The notes: generated by a model not told the origin, from the sequence alone. A DNA stretch of 64,000 nucleotides from CALOFP01 sp942492635 (GCA_942492635.1 CALOFP010000003.1:124001-188000), one strand, 5' to 3'. Counted from the stretch's first letter, positions 44,601-52,231 are shown. Made by a program: numbers and translations.

Positions 44601-45777
44601 AAAGGTTTGGATTCCGCCTATGCACTACGTAGGCGCAAGACTTTTCGCGGCCACCTTCCGCGGTTTCGGTTACGATTCCGGATATCTTGATTTTGAAGAC
44701 AAGGAATCTCTCGAGCTCGGAAAAAGGTGGGTACGCGGAGGCGAGTGTCTTCCCATGACGCTCACAATCGGCGCCTTCATGAAGAAGTACTTCGAGGAAC
44801 AGAGCGATAAAAAACAGATTCTCTTTATGCCGACATCGGAAGGTCCATGCCGTTTCGGACAGTACAACCTTCTCGAAAGACGCATCTTCGAAAAGGCGGG
44901 AATGGACAGGGCCGACATAATGTCACCATCGGGCGTCAACGCATACCAGGGACTTCCCGAAGATATGCGACGTTTTCTCATGCACACAATGATGAGCTCC
45001 GACATAATGCTCAACCTTCTCACAAGGGTCAGACCCTACGAGAAGACAAAAGGGGACACGATAGAGCTTTTTGAAAAGTCCATTGCCGAACTTGAGGAGC
45101 TTCTTTCACGGAAGGAGAACCCGAAGGCTTTCATCAAATCCGTGACCGACAAGTTCTCTAAAATTCCGGTCCGCAGGGAGCAGCGTCCCCTTGTCGGTAT
45201 TGTGGGTGAGATGTACGTCCGTAACAACCATTTTTCCAACGGAAGCCTCATCGACGTGATCGAGGCGAACGGTGGAGAGGCGTGGCTCACACCGATGCAC
45301 GAGTACATTCTCTACACCGCCTACTACCAGTCCTACATGACAAAAAGACACGGCAAGGGCTTTTTCGAGGCAGGTGAAAGTCTCGTGAAGAACATCTATC
45401 TCTACCAGACCGAAAAATCCTACATGAAGGCGGCATCCAAAGTTCTCGGAGACAGGAAGGAGCCCGATATGAAGGAGATTATCGAAGTCGGAAAGGAGTT
45501 TTTCCCGGTCGACTTCTCCTCCGAAGCCGTACTCACCGCCGGTCGTGCATCCATCTTTGCAAGGCAGGGCGCCTCTATGGTTGTTAATGCATCTCCCTTC
45601 GGCTGCATGCCGGGAACGATAGCCAGCTCCATCTTCCTTCAGCTCAAGGAGCGCTACGGAATTCCGATGGTATCGATGTTCTACGACGGAGATCTTGACG
45701 TTAACGACAAAGTCGGTGCAATGATCCACACCCTGCGCCCTCGGACCGATATAAAACGGCCCGAAAAGGGGGTCTGA
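41635..45777 (+). CDS. Giant double-ASKHA CoA-dehydratase activase-like protein
   Basis: The 1380-residue protein contains two BadF/BcrA/HgdC-type ASKHA ATPase domains. Each has a DIG phosphate motif and the cluster-binding CAAGTGxFxEEQAxxLG signature (Cys119 and Cys431); MDIGSTSTKLVAL opens the second. After about residue 575 comes a Cys-containing region (CKLCENFCRI), then the DUF2229-type activase-related domain and a large C-terminal region with GRPYNIYDKGINLGIP, FNCGPDSF and PFGCMPGTI. HgdC-type activases use ATP to send an electron to 2-hydroxyacyl-CoA dehydratases or benzoyl-CoA reductases; fused forms of this size are widespread in anaerobes but of unknown client. No dehydratase subunits are adjacent. 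It is co-transcribed with mpl and the molybdopterin genes. Confidence 0.88.
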   Translation: MKSYGIDIGTTFLTLTAQRRTRPVLRIRHEGKVVDNLKNIFEELDSDALITFTGKGAREITERLEVPHVRETVAVMRSVNDHSLFPGGKGRVIDIGAASLAMYTFRDGKITDIQKNALCAAGTGLFLEEQAERLGVDLEGMGELTVSNPPLVASRCTVFAKSDLIHHQQEGRSKEEMWAGLCRSLVVSAMNTLFRGEKVLGEIAVIGGVSLNREVVRWMKILYPEANWIVPEGSDGFTSLGAAGENGVRIKKIDLSKEGAKRDIPMMKPLLLKKSSYPKFEDPVFDKEDNEIRIHRELKEASGIAIGMDIGSTSTKLVALRVSDMKPVFDIYRKTGGDPVGAARKVFRALYGIVDDHSLEVLSFGTTGSGRKLVGEIFGADSIVNEITAHGTGTGRYYPDVETIFEIGGQDAKYISMKNGFVSDVNMNYVCAAGTGSFVEEQARKLGFSIFEAGDVVEGIAPPVTSDRCTVFMEQDLRDILKKGFSKEEALASVMYSVIRNYLTKVVGKRPVNRERVFFQGATARNRGLVAAIENILDVEVVVSPFCHLMGSIGSALISYESLEAGTRFIGKESMEAEIESRTETCKLCENFCRINFIKRVGGDEFSWGYQCGRDPNNKKRNDLSGFSLIKERNRLFFRKNETKNESRGNVTIIHSLTNHTFYPMWQRFFNMLDIKVRLSSVVTTDAIKRHSSNLSSADYCFPAKSAMGHMMEASSYGHPMFQPFMIADSSSVKTADSYFCCYAQGSPAVMRSVMERNGIEAEQFISPVVDLRLSEKENATAIYEAMKENFNVSKRECIKAFSESLEYFRTIQKRMQTLGDEFLEKAAEDNKPVFVLVGRPYNIYDKGINLGIPEAIASMGYPVVPLDMLSLDVEELAETDYFNMFWRYGQRILSAIDKIRKSPNIFPIYLTNFNCGPDSFILSYAEEESEGKPMLILELDEHDSDGGYRTRIEAFVDVVGSFMKRGEKPGKARNSKQFNAEYRADLNGKVWIPPMHYVGARLFAATFRGFGYDSGYLDFEDKESLELGKRWVRGGECLPMTLTIGAFMKKYFEEQSDKKQILFMPTSEGPCRFGQYNLLERRIFEKAGMDRADIMSPSGVNAYQGLPEDMRRFLMHTMMSSDIMLNLLTRVRPYEKTKGDTIELFEKSIAELEELLSRKENPKAFIKSVTDKFSKIPVRREQRPLVGIVGEMYVRNNHFSNGSLIDVIEANGGEAWLTPMHEYILYTAYYQSYMTKRHGKGFFEAGESLVKNIYLYQTEKSYMKAASKVLGDRKEPDMKEIIEVGKEFFPVDFSSEAVLTAGRASIFARQGASMVVNASPFGCMPGTIASSIFLQLKERYGIPMVSMFYDGDLDVNDKVGAMIHTLRPRTDIKRPEKGV

Positions 45778-45778
45778 T

Positions 45779-46315
45779 GTGATAGAATCCCTGCTTCTCA
45801 TGGGATCGACGGAGAAAGATGCCGGAAAGACGACGCTTTCATCCGCCCTGATCCGATGGTGCAGGGAAAATCTCTCACTTCCCGTCTACGCCGTCAAGGC
45901 GACCCTTCGCCACGGCGAATCCGAAAAATACCTTAAAATCACCGAAGAGACCGATCCCGAAAGAAAGAAGGATACCGGCAAACTGCTTCGCGCAGGTGCA
46001 GAAAAGGTGTTCTGGCTGAGATGTGACGAAAGTTCGGCGATTGAAGGAATTGAGAAGATTTTCAAAGAACTTCCCGCCCCGGGAATGGTTGTGTGCGAAT
46101 CCAACACCCTCAGACTTTTACTTGAGCCCGCGCTCTTTCTTATGGTAAGAAAGTTAGATGAGGCTTCCATAAAGAAAAGTGCTGAAAGGGTATTGGATCT
46201 TGCAGATCTCACGATCCGTTCGTCTCTCACTGCGGACGGCTGGTCTTACGATCCCGATATCCTTACATTGATAGGGGTGGAGGGAAATCGATGGGTAATC
46301 AAAAACATGAAATGA
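45779..46315 (+). CDS. Small P-loop protein, MobB-like
   Basis: The 178-residue protein starts at a GTG two bases after the activase stop. It opens with LLLMGSTEKDAGKTTLSSAL, a deviant Walker A of the DAGKTT type seen in dethiobiotin-synthetase-like and MobB-like NTPases. VVCESNTLRLLLEPALFLMV may hold the Walker B region. Its place directly before moeA, moaA and moaC suggests a molybdopterin guanine dinucleotide step (MobB adapter), but the match is by context plus fold type, not a diagnostic motif. Its end overlaps the moeA start by 25 bases. Confidence 0.6.
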   Translation: MIESLLLMGSTEKDAGKTTLSSALIRWCRENLSLPVYAVKATLRHGESEKYLKITEETDPERKKDTGKLLRAGAEKVFWLRCDESSAIEGIEKIFKELPAPGMVVCESNTLRLLLEPALFLMVRKLDEASIKKSAERVLDLADLTIRSSLTADGWSYDPDILTLIGVEGNRWVIKNMK

Positions 46316-47487
46316 TCTCCTTCGAGGAGGCATTTTCCAGAGTAATGGCCCACACATGGAGAATCGAGGAGACAGAAAAGGTTTCCCTTGATCGCTCCGT
46401 CGGCAGGGTTCTCGCAGAAGATGTTGTAGCCGACAGGGATATTCCGCCGTTCAACCGAGTGGCCGTCGACGGATTCGCAATGAAAAGGGGCGATCTCGGA
46501 AAAGAAATCAAACTCAAAGGAATGTTGAAAGCGGGCGATCCGGCATCAGATAAAGTCGAACAGGGAAAATGCATAAAAGTGATGACCGGATCACCGCTTC
46601 CTGAAGGAGCGGAAGTTGTCGTCATGGTTGAGCATGCGAAGGAGGACGGAGATCTCATCACGACGCCGGACAGACCCGACTACCTCTCTAACTTCGCGCT
46701 TAAAGGTGAGGATCTTCACGAAGGCCAGAGAGTTCTTTTGAAGGGAACTGTAATCGGCCACAGGCACATTGCCACACTCGCATCGCTCGGCTGCGGCGAT
46801 CCCGTAGTTCGGAGAAAACCGGTTGTGGGAATTTTGACAACCGGAGACGAAGTTGTCGAACCCGGTGACGACGTGGAACCCCATCAGATAAGAAACGCCA
46901 ACGGCCCGACGCTTCAGACTCTTCTGGAAAGAACAGGCGCGGAAAGCCGTTACTACGGAATTGTGGGCGACGACATGCCGGTGATGGAGGAGGTTTTCAG
47001 AAAAGCCGAGGCTGAATGCGATCTCGTCCTTCTTTCCGGTGGAGTTTCCATGGGAACCTTCGATCTGGTACCCGATCTTCTGATCCGTTTCGGATACAAA
47101 CCGCTTTTCCGTAAAGTTGCGATAAAGCCTGGAAAACCTTTTACATTTGCAGTTTCAGAAAATCGAACATGTTTTGCACTTCCTGGAAATCCGGTTTCAG
47201 TTTTCGTAACATTCGAACTTTTCATCGCCCCCTTTCTTCAAAAATGCATGGGCGCAATCGAAAATCCCGGCACTGTGAAATCAATTTTCTCCCGCACCTT
47301 CAAAAGAGGTAAAATAGAGCGGGACGAATGGATACCCGTAAAACTGGTTCCTGAGGGAGTAGAACCCGTTTCCTATCACGGCTCCGGTCACTACTCCTCA
47401 CTTTCCGAAGCCTTCGGACTTGTGAGAATTCATCGGGGAATCGATACCATCGAGGAGGGGGAACCCGTAGATGTTAGACCGATTTAA
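46291..47487 (+). CDS. moeA: Molybdopterin molybdenumtransferase MoeA
   Basis: MoeA inserts molybdate into adenylylated molybdopterin. The 398-residue protein shows DIPPFNRVAVDGFAMK, GKCIKVMTGSPLPEGAEVVV, VGILTTGDEVVEPGD, HQIRNANGPTLQ, VLLSGGVSMGTFDLVPDLL and CFALPGNPVSVFVTFELF, covering the four MoeA domains in order and the C-terminal domain after about residue 325. GGAGG precedes the ATG inside the end of the MobB-like gene. It overlaps moaA by 17 bases. The operon supplies Moco, though no molybdoenzyme gene lies in the window. Confidence 0.95.
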   Translation: MGNQKHEMISFEEAFSRVMAHTWRIEETEKVSLDRSVGRVLAEDVVADRDIPPFNRVAVDGFAMKRGDLGKEIKLKGMLKAGDPASDKVEQGKCIKVMTGSPLPEGAEVVVMVEHAKEDGDLITTPDRPDYLSNFALKGEDLHEGQRVLLKGTVIGHRHIATLASLGCGDPVVRRKPVVGILTTGDEVVEPGDDVEPHQIRNANGPTLQTLLERTGAESRYYGIVGDDMPVMEEVFRKAEAECDLVLLSGGVSMGTFDLVPDLLIRFGYKPLFRKVAIKPGKPFTFAVSENRTCFALPGNPVSVFVTFELFIAPFLQKCMGAIENPGTVKSIFSRTFKRGKIERDEWIPVKLVPEGVEPVSYHGSGHYSSLSEAFGLVRIHRGIDTIEEGEPVDVRPI

Positions 47488-48268
47488 AAGAAAAATCAGT
47501 TACCTGCGAATTTCGGTGACGGATCGCTGTAACTTCCGCTGCACCTACTGTATGCCGGCGAGACCCAAAAAACTGGTCGAACCCTCTGAAATGATGACAC
47601 CCGCAGAAATCGGTGAAGTTGTCCGCACAGCCGTTTCCCTCGGCTTTCACAAAATCCGGCTCACCGGAGGCGAACCGGTCATGCGGGAAGATATTGTGGA
47701 GATTGTCGGAACGATTTCGAAAATCGAAGGAGTAACCGATTTCGGAATGACAACAAACGGCACAATGCTCGAAAAATTTGCAGAGGATCTGAAATCGGCC
47801 GGCCTCAAGAGAATCAACGTCAGTCTCGATTCAGTGGATGAAGAAAAATTCCGGGAGATTACCGGTGGAGAGCTCAAAACCGTTCTAAGAGGACTTGATT
47901 CTGTCGACCGTGCCGGTTTCCAAGGCACGAAAATCAATATCGTCGTAGAAGACAGCTCGGAAGAGAAGGATGCCGTTGATGTTTCCAGATTCGCCGAAAA
48001 GAGAGGGTACAGAGTCAGGTTCATAAGAAAAATGGATCTCAAGAAAGGCAAATACTGGATCGTGGAAGGAGGAAAAGGCGGAAACTGCGGAATATGCGAC
48101 AGAATCAGGCTCACATGCAACGGATTTTTCAAACCGTGTCTTTTCAGCGATCTCTCATACGACATAAGAACACTGGGAATTGAGAACGCACTTCGCGCCG
48201 CCGTTGAGAACAAGCCGGAGTACGGTGTAATCAACAGAACCGGAACATTTTACAATATGGGGGGATGA
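47471..48268 (+). CDS. moaA: GTP 3',8-cyclase MoaA, unusually short
   Basis: MoaA is the radical SAM enzyme opening Moco synthesis. The N-terminal motif RISVTDRCNFRCTYCMP carries the SAM-cluster cysteines, and IRLTGGEPVMRED, MTTNGTML and INVSLDS follow. The second cluster motif CGICDRIRLTC...KPCLF is present, and the chain ends with Gly-Gly as in active MoaA. The protein has 265 residues, about 60 fewer than usual. The gap falls between VRFIRKM (where E. coli has LRFIELM) and the CxxC of the second cluster. It may be a compact MoaA or have altered activity. Translation is coupled: it overlaps moeA by 17 bases and moaC by four. Confidence 0.87.
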   Translation: MLDRFKRKISYLRISVTDRCNFRCTYCMPARPKKLVEPSEMMTPAEIGEVVRTAVSLGFHKIRLTGGEPVMREDIVEIVGTISKIEGVTDFGMTTNGTMLEKFAEDLKSAGLKRINVSLDSVDEEKFREITGGELKTVLRGLDSVDRAGFQGTKINIVVEDSSEEKDAVDVSRFAEKRGYRVRFIRKMDLKKGKYWIVEGGKGGNCGICDRIRLTCNGFFKPCLFSDLSYDIRTLGIENALRAAVENKPEYGVINRTGTFYNMGG

Positions 48269-48726
48269 TGAAGGAGTTAACGCATGTGGATTCCAAAGGC
48301 AGGGCAAGAATGGTCGACGTAGGTGAAAAACCGGTTGTCCGCAGAATCGCCAAAGCCGAAGGAACGATCTATCTTTCCGAAGAGACAGTTAAAAGGGTAA
48401 AGGAAAATCGCATAAAGAAGGGGGACGTTCTGACAGTTTCCGAACTTGCCGGAGTGATGGCGGCAAAAGAGACGCCGAAACTGATACCTCTCTGTCACAA
48501 CATCTCGCTTTCAGGCATCTCCGTCATTGCGGAAATTGTCGACGAAGGGGTGAAAATCAGCGCCGCAGTGAACAGCAGGGATCGGACAGGAGTTGAAATG
48601 GAGGCGCTCACGGCAGTATCCGTATCACTTCTCACCGTCTACGACATGTGCAAAGCAGTGGACAAGGGAATGGTACTCGGGGATATCAGGCTTGTCGAAA
48701 AACAGAAGGGGAGGGAAGGAGAATGA
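48265..48726 (+). CDS. moaC: Cyclic pyranopterin monophosphate synthase MoaC
   Basis: MoaC converts the MoaA product to cyclic pyranopterin monophosphate. The 153-residue protein has LTHVDSKGRARMVDVGEK, AAKETPKLIPLCHNISLS, RTGVEMEALTAVSVSLLTVYDMCKAVDKGM and IRLVEKQKG, the complete family signature with the active-site Lys and His residues. It sits between moaA and the MOSC-MogA fusion with four-base overlaps on both sides. MoaD and MoaE, needed for the next step, are not in the window. Confidence 0.96.
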   Translation: MMKELTHVDSKGRARMVDVGEKPVVRRIAKAEGTIYLSEETVKRVKENRIKKGDVLTVSELAGVMAAKETPKLIPLCHNISLSGISVIAEIVDEGVKISAAVNSRDRTGVEMEALTAVSVSLLTVYDMCKAVDKGMVLGDIRLVEKQKGREGE

Positions 48727-49649
48727 CGGGAAAAGTGGAGTGGATTGCCGTATCGAAGCAGAAGGGAACATCGAAAATAGTGGTAAAGGAAGCCTTTGTA
48801 AACCATCTGGGAATCGAAGGCGACGCCCACGCCGGAATCGGCCACAGACAGGTGAGTTTACTGTCAATGGAATCGGTGAAGAGATTTACAGGAACGCACG
48901 GTGAAATCATCGAACCAGGAATGTTTGCCGAAAACCTTCTCGTATCCGGAGTCGATCTCGGAAAAGTCGCCCCCCTCGATACCATAGTCGTAGGCGACGT
49001 CGTTCTGGAAGTGACCCAGATAGGCAAACAGTGTCACGGCGAAGGGTGTACCGTATTCAAAAGAGTAGGCACCTGCATAATGCCCAAAGAAGGAATCTTC
49101 GCCAGAGTGAGAAGCGGCGGACCCATACGCGAAGGAGAAAAAGTCGAAATATTAAAACGGCCGTTGAAAATCGACATAGTCACCTCAAGCGACCGTGCAC
49201 ACAGAGGCGAATATGAAGACAGGAGCGGCCCCGGAATCGAAAGCATCCTGAGAAACCACTTTTCCGGAGGAAGATGGCAACTCGACCTGAACCGCATGAT
49301 AGTTCCCGATGAAAAAGAGGAAATTCGCTGCGCTCTCGAAAAACTCAAAGAAGAAGGAACCGACATCGTAATCGTAACCGGAGGAACAGGAGTCGGCCCG
49401 AGGGACGTAACCCCCGAAGCCGTCCGGAGCGTAATAGACCGGGAAATACCCGGAATAATGGAAATGATAAGAGTAAAGTACGGCGAAAAAATCCCCGGAG
49501 CACTCCTCAGCCGCTCCGTAGCCGGGATAAAAGGCAACACAGTCATCTACGCCATCCCCGGAAGCAAAAAAGCCTCCGCCGAGTACACCACAGAAATCCT
49601 CAAAACCCTCGAACACCTTCTCCTCATGATGCACGGCATAGGACATTAA
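48723..49649 (+). CDS. MOSC domain-MogA fusion protein
   Basis: Residues 1-150 are a MOSC (Moco sulfurase C-terminal) domain with GIEGDAHAG, RQVSLLSMES, FAENLLVSG and the conserved Cys in IGKQCHGEGC. Residues 152-308 are MogA, the molybdopterin adenylyltransferase, with DIVTSSDRAHRGEYEDRSG, VTGGTGVGPRDVTPEAV and IPGSKKA. MogA activates molybdopterin for MoeA; MOSC domains bind Moco or transfer sulfur. Linking them could hand over the cofactor directly. ATG 48723 overlaps the moaC stop by four bases after GGAGA. It is the last gene of the operon; a REP-like palindrome follows. Confidence 0.93.
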   Translation: MTGKVEWIAVSKQKGTSKIVVKEAFVNHLGIEGDAHAGIGHRQVSLLSMESVKRFTGTHGEIIEPGMFAENLLVSGVDLGKVAPLDTIVVGDVVLEVTQIGKQCHGEGCTVFKRVGTCIMPKEGIFARVRSGGPIREGEKVEILKRPLKIDIVTSSDRAHRGEYEDRSGPGIESILRNHFSGGRWQLDLNRMIVPDEKEEIRCALEKLKEEGTDIVIVTGGTGVGPRDVTPEAVRSVIDREIPGIMEMIRVKYGEKIPGALLSRSVAGIKGNTVIYAIPGSKKASAEYTTEILKTLEHLLLMMHGIGH

Positions 49650-49688
49650 AAAATCATCTGTAACACATCAAATTATTTGTGGAATTCG

Positions 49689-49714
49689 TAGGGGCTACCC
49701 GCTGGGTCGCCCTA
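49689..49714. repeat. REP-like palindrome
   Basis: TAGGGGCTACCC, GCT and GGGTCGCCCTA form a near-perfect hairpin 40 bases after the Moco operon. Similar GTAGGGGCGACCC-type palindromes are scattered in many bacterial genomes; one relative is at 16292-16314. Confidence 0.55.
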
Positions 49715-49873
49715 AATTGGTGATGAGAGCCATCCGGCCCAGGTGATGAACTGCAAGGCCGTTGATGAAGATTACCACAAACGCTTGTCACTCGCTGTAG
49801 GGGTAGGGCTCCGTCTCTACCCAATCCCCAATTATTAACCGATTCAACCCTGAAAACCGTCCATATTCTCCAC

Positions 49874-50003
49874 GTAGAGACGTAGCACGCTACGTCTCGA
49901 ACCTCATTGTCCCGCAATTTACCCTCTCTTTTTGAAAGAGAGGGATCAAGGGAGAGTTATTCCAATAAAATACCCCGGTTTCAGAATAAAAGCGTATCCA
50001 CCC
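49874..50003 (+). repeat. Repeat A, left copy
   Basis: About 130 bases nearly identical to 51578-51716. It contains a perfect palindrome GAGACGTAGC/GCTACGTCTC (49877-49898) and a 10-bp hairpin CCCTCTCTTT/AAAGAGAGGG (49922-49944), and ends in GCGTATCCACCC. Both copies are in the same orientation. Confidence 0.85.
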
Positions 50004-50064
50004 CTCCAAACACTCCACTTCGTCCACAATGTCCACCGAAGCCACATAACTAGGGCACAGCCCC

Positions 50065-50133
50065 AAAATCAAGGCAATCAAGTACATCAGCGTAATCTGC
50101 GGTCATTTCTTACTAATCTGTATGAATCTGCGG
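50065..50133 (+). repeat. Repeat B, left copy
   Basis: An AATCAAGGCAATCAAGTACA core followed by tandem ATCTGCGG and ATCTGTATGAATCTGCGG words. Two further copies lie at 51726-51799 and 51822-51905. Confidence 0.8.
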
Positions 50134-50203
50134 TTAAATGTTGCATTTTCACCATGGTCTGCTATGTTGTTTTTGGATTAACAATTGTATCAAGAGAAAA
50201 ACG

Positions 50204-51445
50204 ATGAAGTTTTTTAATAAATCAATAACTCTAACTCTGATATTGTTTACTTTTTCTATAATTTATGGAAAAAACGTAAAGGAAATATCAAACGCCGAAG
50301 AGAACAGTTTTATCACAATAGGGCAGTGGGGATCTTCCTCAATGACAAGAGGAGGCCAACTGATAATTACTCCTGAAGGGCAAATATACAGGACAAGCTA
50401 TGAGGAAATTCCATTAAAAAAGGAAAGCATACACAAATTTCTTTTGGAGAAGATGGATTCTAACGGTAGGGAGCTGTGGAGCAGAAGTTTTTATGACAGG
50501 TTTAGAAGCAGGATAAAATTTTCAGCTGTCCATAGCAATGAAGCAATATATCTGGTAGATGGTCGCTACCTTAAAAAGGTAAGCAGTAGTGGTGATGAAG
50601 AATGGAAAAAGTATTTAGGTTATCCTCCAAGTCACAAGAAACTTCTGGAAATTGATTCACAAGGAGATGTATATCTGGCAGAGGATTTTCTATCAAAGCC
50701 AAAGAATTATAATAAATCCGGTAGGCTTTACATAAAATTAAGAAAATACAGTGAAACAGGTGAAATGCTTTGGAGTAGAAAGTTCTACACTTCGAAAGCA
50801 GACGTTCTTGATGCTGTAGAAACCGATGAAAAAGGTAATGTATACCTTCTGTGGCACACAAAAGGTTATTTTGAAGGCCTGGAAAACCAGGGAGAATTTG
50901 ATATTGTCGTCACAAAAATAAACAGTGCCGGTGACATACTCTGGAATAAAGGATGGGGAACATCGGACACTGATTTTGGAAGCCAAATTGCGGTAGATAA
51001 AAGCGGATCAGTTTATGTCGCAGGAGAAACAGATCTTACCAGTGATGAATTGAAAATCAGAGGGTGGCTTAAAAAAAGTGAAAACTTTCTATTGAAATTA
51101 TCCCCGAACGGAAAATTGCTTATGGAAAAAAAGTGGCAGATTGCTGATCAGGACAATATATGGAAAATGTTAATTGATAAAGCTGGCAATGTATATATGG
51201 CAGGGGATTTCAAACCGTTTATTTCCCAAATGATAGGAGTCGGAGGTGGCAGCGACATGTATCTCACAAAATGGAATCCCGAAGGCGAACAACTCTGGAT
51301 CAAAAAGTGGGGAACTCACCAGAGCGAATCAGTAAGTTCCATGATAATGGACAAAGATGGAAATATAATACTCTCAGGTTCAACCTGCGGACTTCATGCC
51401 TGTGATCCCTTTACAATAAAAACCACCACAACCCTCACCGAATAA
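50204..51445 (+). CDS. Secreted beta-propeller (SBBP-repeat) protein
   Basis: The start at ATG 50204 gives a signal peptide (about 1-21, ending IIYGK); the open frame extends upstream to 50138 inside repeat sequence without a sensible start. The 413-residue product has repeated blades with D-x-x-G-[ND]-V-Y-[LM] cores (DSQGDVYLAE, DEKGNVYLLW, DKSGSVYVAGE, DKAGNVYMAGD, DKDGNIILSGS), each followed by a Trp-rich strand such as LWSRKF or LWIKKWGT. This is the SBBP/NHL-like propeller family of secreted binding proteins. The ribosome-binding site is weak. The gene is bracketed by direct repeats A and B, suggesting a mobile or deletable unit. Confidence 0.8.
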   Translation: MKFFNKSITLTLILFTFSIIYGKNVKEISNAEENSFITIGQWGSSSMTRGGQLIITPEGQIYRTSYEEIPLKKESIHKFLLEKMDSNGRELWSRSFYDRFRSRIKFSAVHSNEAIYLVDGRYLKKVSSSGDEEWKKYLGYPPSHKKLLEIDSQGDVYLAEDFLSKPKNYNKSGRLYIKLRKYSETGEMLWSRKFYTSKADVLDAVETDEKGNVYLLWHTKGYFEGLENQGEFDIVVTKINSAGDILWNKGWGTSDTDFGSQIAVDKSGSVYVAGETDLTSDELKIRGWLKKSENFLLKLSPNGKLLMEKKWQIADQDNIWKMLIDKAGNVYMAGDFKPFISQMIGVGGGSDMYLTKWNPEGEQLWIKKWGTHQSESVSSMIMDKDGNIILSGSTCGLHACDPFTIKTTTTLTE

Positions 51446-51898
51446 ACAACGAAATCAAAAACATCCGATAAATCACCAGACGATATAGTTTTTCGCCATC
51501 TGTGTTCATCTGTTGACAATTTAAAGGGAGGGGGCTGGAGAGTTACTAAGATCAAAAACTTTGGGACCACATCCCCCGTAGAGACGTAGCATGCTGCGTC
51601 TCGAACCCCATTGTCCCGCAATTTATATGAATTTCCCTCTCTTTTTGAAAGAGAGGGATCAAGGGAGAGTTATTCCAATAAAATATCCCGATTTCAGAAT
51701 GAAAGCGTATCCACCCGTCCACCAAAAAAATCAAGTACATCAGCCAAATCTGCGGTCTCTCTTTCTCCCATCTATGTTCATCTGTGTGAATCTGTGGACA
51801 AAAAAGCATTATTCCCCTCCCAAAAATCAAGGCAATCAAGTACATCAGCTTAATCTGCGGTCTCTCTTTCTCCCATCTATGTTCATCTGTGTGCATCT
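51446..51898. other. Repeat-rich spacer between propeller gene and DUF2075 remnant
   Basis: It is filled by the right copy of repeat A (51578-51716) and two copies of repeat B. Open frames on either strand here are repeat artefacts and lack ribosome-binding sites. Confidence 0.6.
51578..51716 (+). repeat. Repeat A, right copy
   Basis: Matches 49874-50003 with few changes and a short insertion (about 10 bases) before the CCCTCTCTTT/AAAGAGAGGG hairpin (51635-51657). The palindrome GAGACGTAGC..GCTGCGTCTC is at 51581-51602. Confidence 0.85.
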
Positions 51899-51905
51899 GT
51901 GGACA
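51726..51905 (+). repeat. Repeat B, two tandem right copies
   Basis: Copies at 51726-51799 and 51822-51905 share AATCAAGTACATCAGC, AATCTGCGGTCTCTCTTTCT and ATCTATGTTCATCTGTGTG, ending in ATCTGTGGACAAA. The second copy abuts the broken edge of the DUF2075 remnant. Confidence 0.85.
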
Positions 51906-52231
51906 AAGACGATATAAGATCATCATACTTGTTGGAGGAAGTAGCCACAGAGTTCGACCTCCAGGGCCTCGAACCAGCCTGGGACGCCGATTTCTACTTC
52001 CACAAAAACCAGTGGCATTTCCGAACCTTCAAAGGCACCAAATGGCAAAATATCAACGAACAAGTGAATAAGAATTACCTCCTAAACACCTACCGAGTCC
52101 TCCTCACCCGCGCCCGCCAAGGCATGATAATCTACATCCCCGAAGGATCCCCAACCGATAAAACCAGAGTGAATAAATATTACGACGGAATCTGGAGGTG
52201 TTTGGTGGGGATAGGAGTGATGGCAATATGA
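51899..52231 (+). pseudogene. C-terminal remnant of a DUF2075 (Schlafen-like) helicase
   Basis: The 110-residue frame reads LLEEVATEFDLQGLEPAWDAD, WHFRTFKGTKWQNIN and NTYRVLLTRARQGMIIYIPEG, then KYYDGIWRCL. This is the closing part of DUF2075 proteins, where QGLE and VLLTRARQG are superfamily 1 helicase motifs V and VI. Walker A and B and the other N-terminal motifs are missing, and the upstream side is directly repeat B, with the join near 51905. The intact family has about 400-650 residues and often sits in restriction or defence loci. This copy is a truncated leftover with no ribosome-binding site. Confidence 0.8.

Larger units (their letters stand above)
49650..50203. other. Repeat-rich intergenic region before the beta-propeller gene
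   Basis: No gene is supported. The region holds a REP-like palindrome (49689-49714), then the left copies of the A and B repeats that recur at 51578-51905 on the other side of the propeller gene. Short open frames here are artefacts of the repeats. Confidence 0.6.

Noticed and set aside
51726..51905. CRISPR array
   Set aside because: Units of repeat B are adjacent imperfect copies without unique spacers of constant length, and no cas genes are present.
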